This document shows positions 7,658 to 15,203 of a stretch of DNA of 64,000 nucleotides, in pieces. Each line of letters opens with the position of its first letter. Position 1 is the first letter of the stretch. Source of the stretch: Actinotalea soli (GTDB lineage: Bacteria > Actinomycetota > Actinomycetes > Actinomycetales > Cellulomonadaceae). Both the position numbers and the translations under genes were made by a program. Where the stretch lies: contig NZ_JAGEMK010000004.1 of assembly GCF_017565425.1 (NCBI RefSeq), positions 186,001 through 250,000 on the forward strand. Direction: 5' to 3'. Below the pieces are notes generated by a model. It did not search any database. It was not told where the DNA came from and worked only from the letters and a program-made list of their open reading frames with translations.

Positions 7658-9459
7658 CGGAGATGCACCTCGAGCTCGGCGACGGTGGTGAAGGACTGGG
7701 CTCCGCCCGGCTCGCCGACGAGGCGGATCCCGTCCCCGACGACGTCGGGGAAGCTGAACGTGTAGCGGTCGCCCGCCGTGGCCGGGCCGGAGCCGTACCC
7801 GGGGCTGACGGAGACTTCGTCGACCGGCTGCCACCGTCCGTCGCGGCGGACCTCGACGGTCGGCTCGGCGACGAACCGGCCCCCGCGCGAGTCCGCCTCG
7901 CCGTGCACGAGCGTGACCTCGTTGACCCGGTGGGCGGAGGGCCAGGTGAGGCCCCAGACGTCCGTCGTCTTCGGCGTGCGGTTGTTGCTGTCTGCCACGG
8001 TCGTGAGCTCGCCGTCGTGGATGGCCCCGGCGAGCCCGAGGCGCGCGTGGGTCACGAGAGGCACGGCGCCGTCCTCCAGCGCCAGGTTGCGGGTCGCGTC
8101 GGGCGCGTTCTGGGCGGGGGCGTCACCACGCGGCTCGATCACCAGCCGGCGCAGAGCCAGGCGGTAGGTGTTCTCCGGCACGCTCGGGGCACCGACGAAC
8201 CAGTTGCTCTGCGCCCACATGGTCCGTCCGTCAGCGCTGATGAACTTGGAGGGGACGACGACGCCGTACCCGCCGTGCACCCCGCCGTCCTGACCGGTGC
8301 CGGTCCAGGGGTAGGGCCCGAAGTCCTCTTGCGCGAGGTGCTCCCACGGCCCCCACGCGTTCGGTGCCTCGTAGATCTCCCAGGTGTACTCGGTCCACGA
8401 GGTGTAGAGGTACCGGTCGAGGCCCGGGTTGTACACCACGCTGCCCTGCGAGAGCACGCTCATGTCCGCGGCCCCGCTCACGGCCAGGCCCTCGTAGACC
8501 CGTCGGCTGTCGCTCAGCACCGGGGTGCGGTCCTCGATCGATGTGCTCCAGCGCGGGCCGTCGTCCCCCGCCCCGGCGAAGAACTCCCACGTGGCACGGT
8601 CCTGGACCGAGGCGGCCGGGACGCGGGCCAGAAAGAGGTCCGTGGGATCCGTGACGGTGTCGCTGAAGGAGTCTCGCCAGTTGTGGTCGAGCCCGTAGGC
8701 GTAGACGTATCCCTCGCCGCCCGCCTCCACCAGCGAGGCGTGCGCGTTGCTCTGGCCGAGGTCGAGGAACATGATCGTGGTGAACACGTGCCCGTCGAAC
8801 ATGGGGGCCTCGCGGTCCCAGTGCCACGTCCTGCCGTAGTCGTCGGACCGGACGATCGTCGCGGCCGGCGCCTCGTCGAAGGCCTGGGTGTCGGGCTTCT
8901 TCCGCAGGTCCTGCACCGCGAGGTACAGCTCGTCCCGCCCGTCCCCGTCTCCGTCGACCGCGACGATGCCGGTGGGCTTCCGGTTGAACAGCACCGTGTC
9001 GGACCAGATCGGCCCGACGACGGCCCCCTCGGCGAGCCTCTCGCCGGTCAGGCCCGTCTCGGGGTCACCGTCGACCCGGTTGACCACGATGTCGGACCAG
9101 GGCAGGTCAGAGAACCCGGTTCCGTCACCGTTCGCGGTGTACAGCGCGCCGTCGTCGGCCCACGTCATGGGCCACAGGTCGCCGTCGCTCTCGGTGAGCA
9201 CGGTCGTCCTGGGCTCGACGCGGACGGTCGCGGCGAAGGTGCTGCCGAAGGCCTCCACGGTCTGGGCTCCTTCCGTCGTGGGGGCGGCGCCGTCCTGGGG
9301 GGCCCCCGCGTCGCACGCGGCGAGGAGCGCGACGGTCGTGGCCGCGGCCAGCGAGGCGACGGCGCCTCGCGGTGCGCGTCGGACGCCGGTGGCGGTGGCG
9401 GTCTCACGCCGGTCCGGGAAGGCCTGCGATGCGCCGTCCACCACGGTGTGCCCGGGCAT
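7654..9459 (-). CDS. DUF4185-like (GH183-type) surface lipoprotein, candidate endo-D-arabinanase
   Basis: A 601-residue lipoprotein: lipobox LLAAC with Cys about residue 49, a beta-propeller domain (about 60-440), then a discoidin-like carbohydrate-binding module. The propeller carries DGDLWPMTWADDGALYTANG, RKPTGI, LYLAVQDL, DDYGRTW and PNAWGPW. These resemble DUF4185, whose members were reported as endo-D-arabinanases (GH183); this assignment is by eye. A related paralogue lies at 15204. ATG 9459 is chosen for its AGAGGAGG. It is the first gene of the operon with the importer. The promoter TTGACA-18-TACCTT is followed by an AATCGATT operator. I infer that it cuts polysaccharide at the cell surface for import. 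DUF5005-type or other propellers remain alternatives. Confidence 0.7.
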   Translation of the reverse strand: MPGHTVVDGASQAFPDRRETATATGVRRAPRGAVASLAAATTVALLAACDAGAPQDGAAPTTEGAQTVEAFGSTFAATVRVEPRTTVLTESDGDLWPMTWADDGALYTANGDGTGFSDLPWSDIVVNRVDGDPETGLTGERLAEGAVVGPIWSDTVLFNRKPTGIVAVDGDGDGRDELYLAVQDLRKKPDTQAFDEAPAATIVRSDDYGRTWHWDREAPMFDGHVFTTIMFLDLGQSNAHASLVEAGGEGYVYAYGLDHNWRDSFSDTVTDPTDLFLARVPAASVQDRATWEFFAGAGDDGPRWSTSIEDRTPVLSDSRRVYEGLAVSGAADMSVLSQGSVVYNPGLDRYLYTSWTEYTWEIYEAPNAWGPWEHLAQEDFGPYPWTGTGQDGGVHGGYGVVVPSKFISADGRTMWAQSNWFVGAPSVPENTYRLALRRLVIEPRGDAPAQNAPDATRNLALEDGAVPLVTHARLGLAGAIHDGELTTVADSNNRTPKTTDVWGLTWPSAHRVNEVTLVHGEADSRGGRFVAEPTVEVRRDGRWQPVDEVSVSPGYGSGPATAGDRYTFSFPDVVGDGIRLVGEPGGAQSFTTVAELEVHLR

Positions 9460-9483
9460 GACCACCCTCCTCTCAGCGTCGAG

Positions 9484-9527
9484 AAATCGATTGCAGTAAG
9501 GTAGGTACTGCCGCGCGGGTCTGTCAA
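9484..9527 (-). promoter_or_regulatory. Promoter and LacI operator of the importer operon
   Basis: On the minus strand, a -35 TTGACA (9522-9527), 18-bp spacer and -10 TACCTT (9498-9503) are followed directly by the palindromic operator AATCGATT (9485-9492, extended site 9484-9493). The operator sits where transcription starts, a classic repression position. The same arrangement occurs before the gene at 15204. Confidence 0.65.
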
Positions 9528-9588
9528 CAGGTCCGGCGCGGTCGACCTCGTCGGGGGGTCGTACGACGACACGAAGGAGTTTCGTTCC

Positions 9589-10704
9589 ATGGACCACGGA
9601 CTCAGCTCGACGGCGCTGTCGGCGCTCCGACGCGTGCGGACCCGGTCGATCAGCCCCGAGAACTTCGACGGCTCGGTCGGCGGTGGCGGCAGGGCCACCG
9701 AGGGGACCGGCGCGGAGTCAGCACGCGATCTCGGACCGGGGTGGAAGATCTCCCCCAGCGTCGACGTCGCACCGGGCGAGACCTTCGACCTGGCCCGCAT
9801 CGACGAGCCGGGGAAGATCACGCACATCTGGATCACCACGCACACCGACCACTGGCGCACCCTGGTGCTGCGGGCGTACTGGGACGGGTCCGCCGAGCCG
9901 GCGATCGAGGCTCCGTACGGCGACGTCTTCTGCAGCGGGTGGGGCAGGTTCGCGCAGGTGAGCTCTCAGCTCGTCGCAGCGAACCCGCAGGGCGGCTTCA
10001 ACTCGTACTGGCCCATGCCGTTCCGCCGCAGTGCGCACCTGACGATCGAGAACACCTCGACCGTGACCGTGCGGGTCTACTACCAGATCACCTACGAGGT
10101 GGGCGGGGACTACTCCGACGAGGGCTACCTGCACGCCCAGTGGCGTCGCAGCAACCCGCTCGAGGACCGCACGCCGCACACCATCCTCGAGGGCGTCGAA
10201 GGCGCCGGGCACTACGTCGGCACGTACATCGCGTGGGGCGTGAACTCCCCCGGCTGGTGGGGCGAGGGCGAGATCAAGTTCTTCATGGACGACGACGAGG
10301 AGTTCCCCACGATCTGCGGCACGGGCACCGAGGACTACTTCGGCGGGGCCTGGAACTTCGACGTGCCCGGGGCGGGCTACACCGAGTTCACGACGCCCTA
10401 CCTGGGGATGCCTCAGGTGATCCAGCCCGACGGGCTCTACGACAGCCAGCAGCGCTTCGGCATGTACCGCTGGCACGTGGCGGACCCGATCGTCTTCGGC
10501 GAACGGCTGCGGGTGACCATCCAGGCCCTGGGGTGGCGCAGCGGGTGGCGCTACCTCCCGCTGCGGGACGACATCGCGTCGACCGCGTGGTTCTACCTCG
10601 ACCGGCCCGCCACGCAGCGCCCGCCCGCGCCCACCTTCGACGCCATGGAGGTGCACATCGGCACGGCACCGGTGCCCGACCTCGGCGCGAGCCCGCCGCG
10701 CTGA
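9589..10704 (+). CDS. DUF2961 / GH172 family glycosidase, candidate exo-D-arabinofuranosidase
   Basis: A 371-residue protein matching DUF2961, now GH172. The hallmark ICGTGTEDYFGGAWNF lies about residues 242-257, and the N-terminal GPGWKISPSVDVAPG and HIWITTHTDHWR segments are typical. Characterised GH172 members, from memory, include a difructose-dianhydride-forming alpha-fructofuranosidase and exo-alpha-D-arabinofuranosidases that act with GH183. There is no signal peptide, so it should work in the cytoplasm on imported oligosaccharides. ATG 9589 has AAGGAG upstream. It is divergent from the importer operon and shares its intergenic operator. A strong hairpin terminator follows. The substrate is inference. 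Confidence 0.85.
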   Translation: MDHGLSSTALSALRRVRTRSISPENFDGSVGGGGRATEGTGAESARDLGPGWKISPSVDVAPGETFDLARIDEPGKITHIWITTHTDHWRTLVLRAYWDGSAEPAIEAPYGDVFCSGWGRFAQVSSQLVAANPQGGFNSYWPMPFRRSAHLTIENTSTVTVRVYYQITYEVGGDYSDEGYLHAQWRRSNPLEDRTPHTILEGVEGAGHYVGTYIAWGVNSPGWWGEGEIKFFMDDDEEFPTICGTGTEDYFGGAWNFDVPGAGYTEFTTPYLGMPQVIQPDGLYDSQQRFGMYRWHVADPIVFGERLRVTIQALGWRSGWRYLPLRDDIASTAWFYLDRPATQRPPAPTFDAMEVHIGTAPVPDLGASPPR

Positions 10705-10709
10705 CCCGG

Positions 10710-10742
10710 CGGCGCCGCCCGCAGAGGATGCGGGCGGCGCCG
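10710..10742. terminator. Hairpin terminator between convergent genes
   Basis: A perfect 14-bp GC stem (10710-10723 with 10729-10742) and 5-nt loop lies 5 bp after the GH172 stop. It faces the convergent isomerase gene and probably serves both. Confidence 0.8.
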
Positions 10743-10770
10743 TGCAGGCCGGCTCAGGCCGGCACGGGCC

Positions 10771-12408
10771 TCACAGCTGCACGTCACCGCACAGGTGCAC
10801 CCGGACGCCGAGCCCGTGGAACATCGCCGCCTTCGCCGCGAGCGCACGGTCGGCCGTCTCGGCGTCGGGCGCGTACGCCACCTGGACGTGGTTGGCCTTG
10901 TGCCGGGCCATGAACTGGTCCCGGGTGACGCCGTGGAGCACCGTGTGCATGATCGGCCACTCGGGGTTGGTGGCCTGCCAGCGCCGCTCGGTCTCCTCCT
11001 CGGGCAGCTCGACCGCGCTCGCACGGCCGAGGTCGAGGTGCAGCGTGCCTGCCTCGACGAACACCCGGCTCCAGACCAGCTCCCCGGGCTTCGACACCCC
11101 GCGGATCGTGCTGCCGCCGAGCGGGAAGTACATCGGGTTCTGCCGCCAGCCCTCAGCGCCCGCGTAGCCCCCCACGAGGTGGGACGGCGGCACGGAGCCC
11201 GAGATCTCGTAGACCCAGACGAACCGTCCCTCGTACTCCTCGCCCCACCGCACGTCGTGCAGGGTCGTCGCGGGGTCCAGGCCCATGCTCGTCCACACAC
11301 GGTTGGTCACGAGCGCGTCGACCGCGACCCCCTCGTCGACCTCGTTGAAGTGCGGGAGCGCCTGGCCCTCCCACAGCACCCGGGTCCCGTCGGCGCTGCG
11401 CACCGGCGGCCGCTCCACGTTGTTCAGCAGGCCCTCGGCCAGGTCGCTCGCGGGCGAGAGGTCCTTGAGGCCCTGCTGGTACTGGATCCCCACGGCATCG
11501 AGGCCGAAGGCGTCGGAGATCCGCAGGGCGGCGACGTACATCTTGTACTGCCACCGCAGCTGGTCCTCGGTGAGCTCGCTGGCCTCGTCCGTGCCGGTGC
11601 GGAAGCGCATGCCCCGCGCGCGCAGCCACTCCCCGACCGCGTCGGCCTCGCCGTCCGGCACGCGCTGCATCTCGGCCCAGAGCGCGCTCTGCGAGAGGCG
11701 CTCCTTGAAGATGCCGATCGGGTTGAGGAGCTCGTCGTCGATGATGGCGTTGTACATCCCCATGCAGCCCTCGTCGAAGACCCCGATGATCGCCTTGTCC
11801 GTGATCATCTGGTGGGCGAGCGCCCGGCCCAGCTCGGTCTCGGCGCCCGCCGGGAGCTCGCCCAGCTCACGCACGTGCGACGCGTCGTGCTCAATGCGCC
11901 CGGTGCGCACCCAGGCGGCGAGCCGCTCGCGGAACCAGGCGTCGGTGAAGTCCACGCTCCACAGGGTCGAGTACGGCACCCCCATCTTGGTGAGGCCGGC
12001 GTTGAGGTTCAGCAGCCCCACCAGGCCCGGCGCCTCGCCGACGAAGTTCGCCACGGTGAGGATCGGCCCGCGGTGGGTGCGCAGGCCCGCGAGGACGTGA
12101 TGGCTGTACTGCCAGACCGCCTCCGCCACGACCAGCGGCGCCTCGGGCGGGATCGACCTGAAGGTCTCCAGGCCCATGCGCTGGCTCGAGATGAAGCCGT
12201 GCCCCGTGCTGGGGTCCACCGGGTTGGCCCGTTCGACCTGCCAGCCGAGGTCCGCGAAGGCGGCCGAGAGGTCGGCCTCGAGCCGCTCCTGGATCGGCCA
12301 CCCGACGGCGTTCGCGGACTCGCGCAGGTCGCCGCTCGCGATGAGATACGCGGTGTCCGGCGCTGCCGTCGGGCGCTCCGTGACGTGGGGAAGGGTGTAT
12401 GTGGTCAT
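10771..12408 (-). CDS. L-fucose/D-arabinose isomerase-like protein
   Basis: A 545-residue member of the FucI/AraA isomerase superfamily. Recognisable parts are the Rossmann-like N-terminal half, DKAIIGVFDEGCMGMYNAII, the segment GIQYQQGLKDLSPASDLAEG, the metal/catalytic region PHFNEVDEGVAVDAL (like the Glu/Asp site of FucI), and the late ARHKANHVQV motif corresponding to the FucI ANHG region. Such enzymes open an aldose to a ketose using a divalent metal; FucI also turns D-arabinose into D-ribulose. ATG 12408 has GAGGAC upstream. The FGGY kinase gene lies 34 bp upstream in the same direction. In this context D-arabinose isomerase is the preferred role; L-fucose is the alternative. Confidence 0.8.
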   Translation of the reverse strand: MTTYTLPHVTERPTAAPDTAYLIASGDLRESANAVGWPIQERLEADLSAAFADLGWQVERANPVDPSTGHGFISSQRMGLETFRSIPPEAPLVVAEAVWQYSHHVLAGLRTHRGPILTVANFVGEAPGLVGLLNLNAGLTKMGVPYSTLWSVDFTDAWFRERLAAWVRTGRIEHDASHVRELGELPAGAETELGRALAHQMITDKAIIGVFDEGCMGMYNAIIDDELLNPIGIFKERLSQSALWAEMQRVPDGEADAVGEWLRARGMRFRTGTDEASELTEDQLRWQYKMYVAALRISDAFGLDAVGIQYQQGLKDLSPASDLAEGLLNNVERPPVRSADGTRVLWEGQALPHFNEVDEGVAVDALVTNRVWTSMGLDPATTLHDVRWGEEYEGRFVWVYEISGSVPPSHLVGGYAGAEGWRQNPMYFPLGGSTIRGVSKPGELVWSRVFVEAGTLHLDLGRASAVELPEEETERRWQATNPEWPIMHTVLHGVTRDQFMARHKANHVQVAYAPDAETADRALAAKAAMFHGLGVRVHLCGDVQL

Positions 12409-12442
12409 GCGGGTGTCCTCGTCCTTCGGTCTCGCGGTCGGA

Positions 12443-13918
12443 TCAGGGGGCCGTCAGCTGGAGCCGCGCCAGGCGGTGGCTGATGTCTCGGGTGGCCGGG
12501 TACAGGTCCCGGTACATCTGGTAGAGCTCGTCGTACCGAGCGGCGGCTGAGAGGTCGGGTGCGCGCACCTCGGCCGGGGGGTTCCACGCGGCGATGTCAC
12601 CGACCCCCTGGCTCCGCGCGGCGAGGTGGGCCATGCCGTAGGCGGCGCCGGTCGTGGTCCGCGGCACCACCTGGGGCAGCCCGGTGACGTCCGAGACGAT
12701 CTGCGTCCACAGCCCGCCCCGGGTCCCGCCACCGACGGCGACGACCCGCTCGACCTGGCCGCCCGCAGCGCGGATGGTCTCGACGTTGTGGCGCACCCCG
12801 AAGGCCGTCGCCTCGAGGGCCGCGCGGTAGAGGTCGCCTCGCGTGTGGTCGAGGGTCAGCCCCGCCAGGAGGCCGCGCGCGTGGGGGTCCATCACCGGTG
12901 TCCGCTCCCCGGCGAAGTACGGCAGCATGAGCAGACCGCGCGCCCCGAGCCCAGACTGCGCGGCCTCGGCGACCAGCGTCCCGTGGTCCGCACCACCGGT
13001 CAGGTGCCGCAGCCACGCCGCGATCGCCCCGGAGGTGGCCATGCCCCCGGCCAGGCTCTGCGTCCCGGGGAGCGCGCCGGCCGTGGTCCACAGCGACGGG
13101 CTCCTGAGGGGCTCGAGGACCGTGTGGACGAGGAACATGGTGGTCCCGTACATGAGCATGAGGTCGCCGGGGTTGTGGGCGTCCACGCTGATCGCCTCGG
13201 CCCACGCATCGATCGTCCCGGTCACTACCGGCGTCCCTGCGTGGATGCCGGCCACCGCCTCGTGGGTGGTCCCCGCGACCTCCCCGGCCCACGCGAGCGG
13301 CGGGAGCTCGAGGCCAGGGGCGACCCGTTCCGCCCAGGGCCGGTACCACTCCCCGGCCGCGGCGTCGTACATCGGGGTGCACTGGCTCGCGGAGTGCCGG
13401 TCCAGGACGTACGCCCCGGTGAGCCTGCGGACGAGCCAGGAGGCCGGCATGAAGAGGCGTCGCGCGCGGCGGTAGCTCTCGGGCTCGGCCTCCCGGACCC
13501 ACAGGATCTTCGGACCGGCGGCCTGGCTCGACAGCTGCGAGCCGCAGCGCTCGTGGACCTGGTCGCCGCCGAGGGCCTCCTCGAGGCGGGCGATCTGGTC
13601 CGTGGCGCGCGTGTCGACCCCGTAGAGGACCGCCGGCCGCACCGGCACGTCGTCCTCGTCGGCGAGGAGCACGCACGGCCCCATGCCGCTCACCCCGACC
13701 GCCTCGATGCTCACGTCCCGCGGTGCGGTGAGCTCGGCCGCGATGGCCTGGAACTCGCTCCACCAGACGTCGGGGTCCATCTCGACGTGGCCCGGTCGGG
13801 GCCGGTCCACGTCGTGCTCACGCTGGGCGGCCCGCAGCACACGGCCCTCGGCGTCGACGACCACACCCTTGGTGCTGGACGTCCCCACGTCCACGCCCAT
13901 CCAGGCAGCTTCCGCCAT
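12443..13918 (-). CDS. FGGY-family carbohydrate kinase, candidate D-ribulokinase
   Basis: A 491-residue sugar kinase of the xylulokinase/ribulokinase family. The N-terminal phosphate-1 motif is MGVDVGTSSTKGVVVD. The substrate-side segment GTIDAWAEAISV and the adenosine-binding AVGGGTRGGLWTQIVSDVTG are clear. ATG 13918 is chosen for its GGAGG at proper spacing. It is the first gene of a two-gene operon with the isomerase. The two together would convert an imported aldopentose to ketose 5-phosphate for the pentose phosphate pathway. D-ribulose, D-xylulose or L-fuculose are possible substrates; D-ribulose fits the neighbours. Confidence 0.85.
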   Translation of the reverse strand: MAEAAWMGVDVGTSSTKGVVVDAEGRVLRAAQREHDVDRPRPGHVEMDPDVWWSEFQAIAAELTAPRDVSIEAVGVSGMGPCVLLADEDDVPVRPAVLYGVDTRATDQIARLEEALGGDQVHERCGSQLSSQAAGPKILWVREAEPESYRRARRLFMPASWLVRRLTGAYVLDRHSASQCTPMYDAAAGEWYRPWAERVAPGLELPPLAWAGEVAGTTHEAVAGIHAGTPVVTGTIDAWAEAISVDAHNPGDLMLMYGTTMFLVHTVLEPLRSPSLWTTAGALPGTQSLAGGMATSGAIAAWLRHLTGGADHGTLVAEAAQSGLGARGLLMLPYFAGERTPVMDPHARGLLAGLTLDHTRGDLYRAALEATAFGVRHNVETIRAAGGQVERVVAVGGGTRGGLWTQIVSDVTGLPQVVPRTTTGAAYGMAHLAARSQGVGDIAAWNPPAEVRAPDLSAAARYDELYQMYRDLYPATRDISHRLARLQLTAP

Positions 13919-13947
13919 CGATCCTCCTCGATCGCCATGAGACGACG

Positions 13948-13975
13948 AGAATACAGTAATCGATTTCAGTGACAA
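13948..13975 (-). promoter_or_regulatory. Kinase-isomerase promoter with LacI operator between -35 and -10
   Basis: On the minus strand, -35 TTGTCA (13970-13975) and -10 TATTCT (13948-13953) are spaced 16 bp. The operator AATCGATT (13958-13965) lies in the spacer, so bound repressor would block RNA polymerase. The flanks match the other two operators (CAATCGATTTC-like). Confidence 0.65.
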
Positions 13976-14020
13976 CCGGCCGAAGCCGTCGGGCTGCGCT
14001 CGAGGGTCTGGCCGGGCGCC

Positions 14021-14983
14021 TCAGGCGCGAATCTTGGTCTCCACGACGACCGTGCGGGACGCACCCTCGGCACCCTTGATGCGGGCCAGGAGGAGCGAGG
14101 CCGCGGCCGAGCCGAGCTCGCGCGCCGGCGTCTCGATGATGACGATCCCCGCCGGCACGATAGGCGCGAAGGCGAGGTCGCCGAAGACCGCCATCCCGAA
14201 GTCCGGGGGCGTCATGCCCCGGCTGGCCATGGCCTGGAGGGCACCGACGGCCATGAGGCTGTTGCCGACGACGACCGCGTCGGGCGGGTCGGCGCCGTCA
14301 AGCTGTGCCCGCATCGCCTCGCGGCCCGAGTCCATCCGGAAGTCCCCGTGCTCGAGCAGCCCGGCGGGGTCGCGCCCCGCAGTCAGGGTTGCTGCGCGCC
14401 AGCCGTCGGCGCGCTGGCTCGCGGTCTCGACGTCCTCGGGGCCGGTGATGCAGGCGATGCGCCGGAACCCGCGTTCGACGAGCACCGTGGTCGCGTCGAG
14501 CGCGGCCCGGTGGTTGTCCATGATGACGGTGTCGAGGTCCTGGTCGACGTGACGGTCGATCGCGACGACGGCGCGTCCGGCCTTGAGCAGCGGGCTGACG
14601 TCGCTCGTCGAGGAGGCCGGCGCGAGCAGGGCGCCGGCCATGTGCTCCGCGACCGCGAGGTCGAAGTACTCGCGCTCGCGCACCGGGTCGTCGTCGGTGT
14701 TGCACAGCACCACGGCGTAGCCGTCCTCGCGCGCTCGGTCCTGGACCCCGCGCGCGAGGGAGGTGAAGAACGGGTTCTCGATGTCGGGGATGATCAGGGC
14801 GATCACGTCGGCGTGCTGCAGGCGCAGGGAGCGCGCGGTACGGCTCGGCTGGTAGCCGAGCTCCTCAGCCGCGGCGCGGACGAGCTCGCCGTAGGGCTCG
14901 CGGACCTTCTTGCCGTTGAGCACGCGCGAGACGGTGGCGGCGGAGACGCCCGCGCGGGACGCCACGTCGTAGATGGTCACCAT
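14021..14983 (-). CDS. LacI-family repressor of the D-arabinan-like regulon
   Basis: A 320-residue LacI/GalR protein. The HTH is TIYDVASRAGVSAATVSRVL followed by the hinge; the ligand-binding domain runs from about residue 60 (ADVIALIIPDIENPFFTSLA) to the end. The chosen ATG 14983 sits directly before the HTH, with GGGAGAG upstream. It lies between the kinase promoter and the promoter of the gene at 15204, both of which carry AATCGATT operators, so it is the natural candidate to bind all three sites. The inducer is unknown, presumably a sugar released by the pathway. Confidence 0.88.
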   Translation of the reverse strand: MVTIYDVASRAGVSAATVSRVLNGKKVREPYGELVRAAAEELGYQPSRTARSLRLQHADVIALIIPDIENPFFTSLARGVQDRAREDGYAVVLCNTDDDPVREREYFDLAVAEHMAGALLAPASSTSDVSPLLKAGRAVVAIDRHVDQDLDTVIMDNHRAALDATTVLVERGFRRIACITGPEDVETASQRADGWRAATLTAGRDPAGLLEHGDFRMDSGREAMRAQLDGADPPDAVVVGNSLMAVGALQAMASRGMTPPDFGMAVFGDLAFAPIVPAGIVIIETPARELGSAAASLLLARIKGAEGASRTVVVETKIRA

Positions 14984-15141
14984 CGAATCTCTCCCGTACG
15001 TTGCGCCGCGAGCTGCTGCGACGCGCTCCGTGCGGGCAGCGTAGCCCCCGCCGTGCCGCCCCCGAGCCGCGGCCCGTGCGTCGACGTCGGCGGCGTGACG
15101 GCCCGGCGCCACAGCGCTCAGCAGTGGTCGACCCGAGGCTC

Positions 15142-15185
15142 TTGACCTGGTTGGTCCGGACAGCCTAGCGTCCCAGCAATCGATT
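15142..15185 (+). promoter_or_regulatory. Promoter and LacI operator of the second DUF4185-like gene
   Basis: TTGACC (15142-15147), an 18-bp spacer and TAGCGT (15166-15171) form a sigma-70-like promoter. The operator AATCGATT (15178-15185) starts 6 bp after the -10 element. This matches the geometry before the importer operon almost base for base. Confidence 0.65.
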
Positions 15186-15203
15186 TCACGACGGGAGACA
15201 ACG

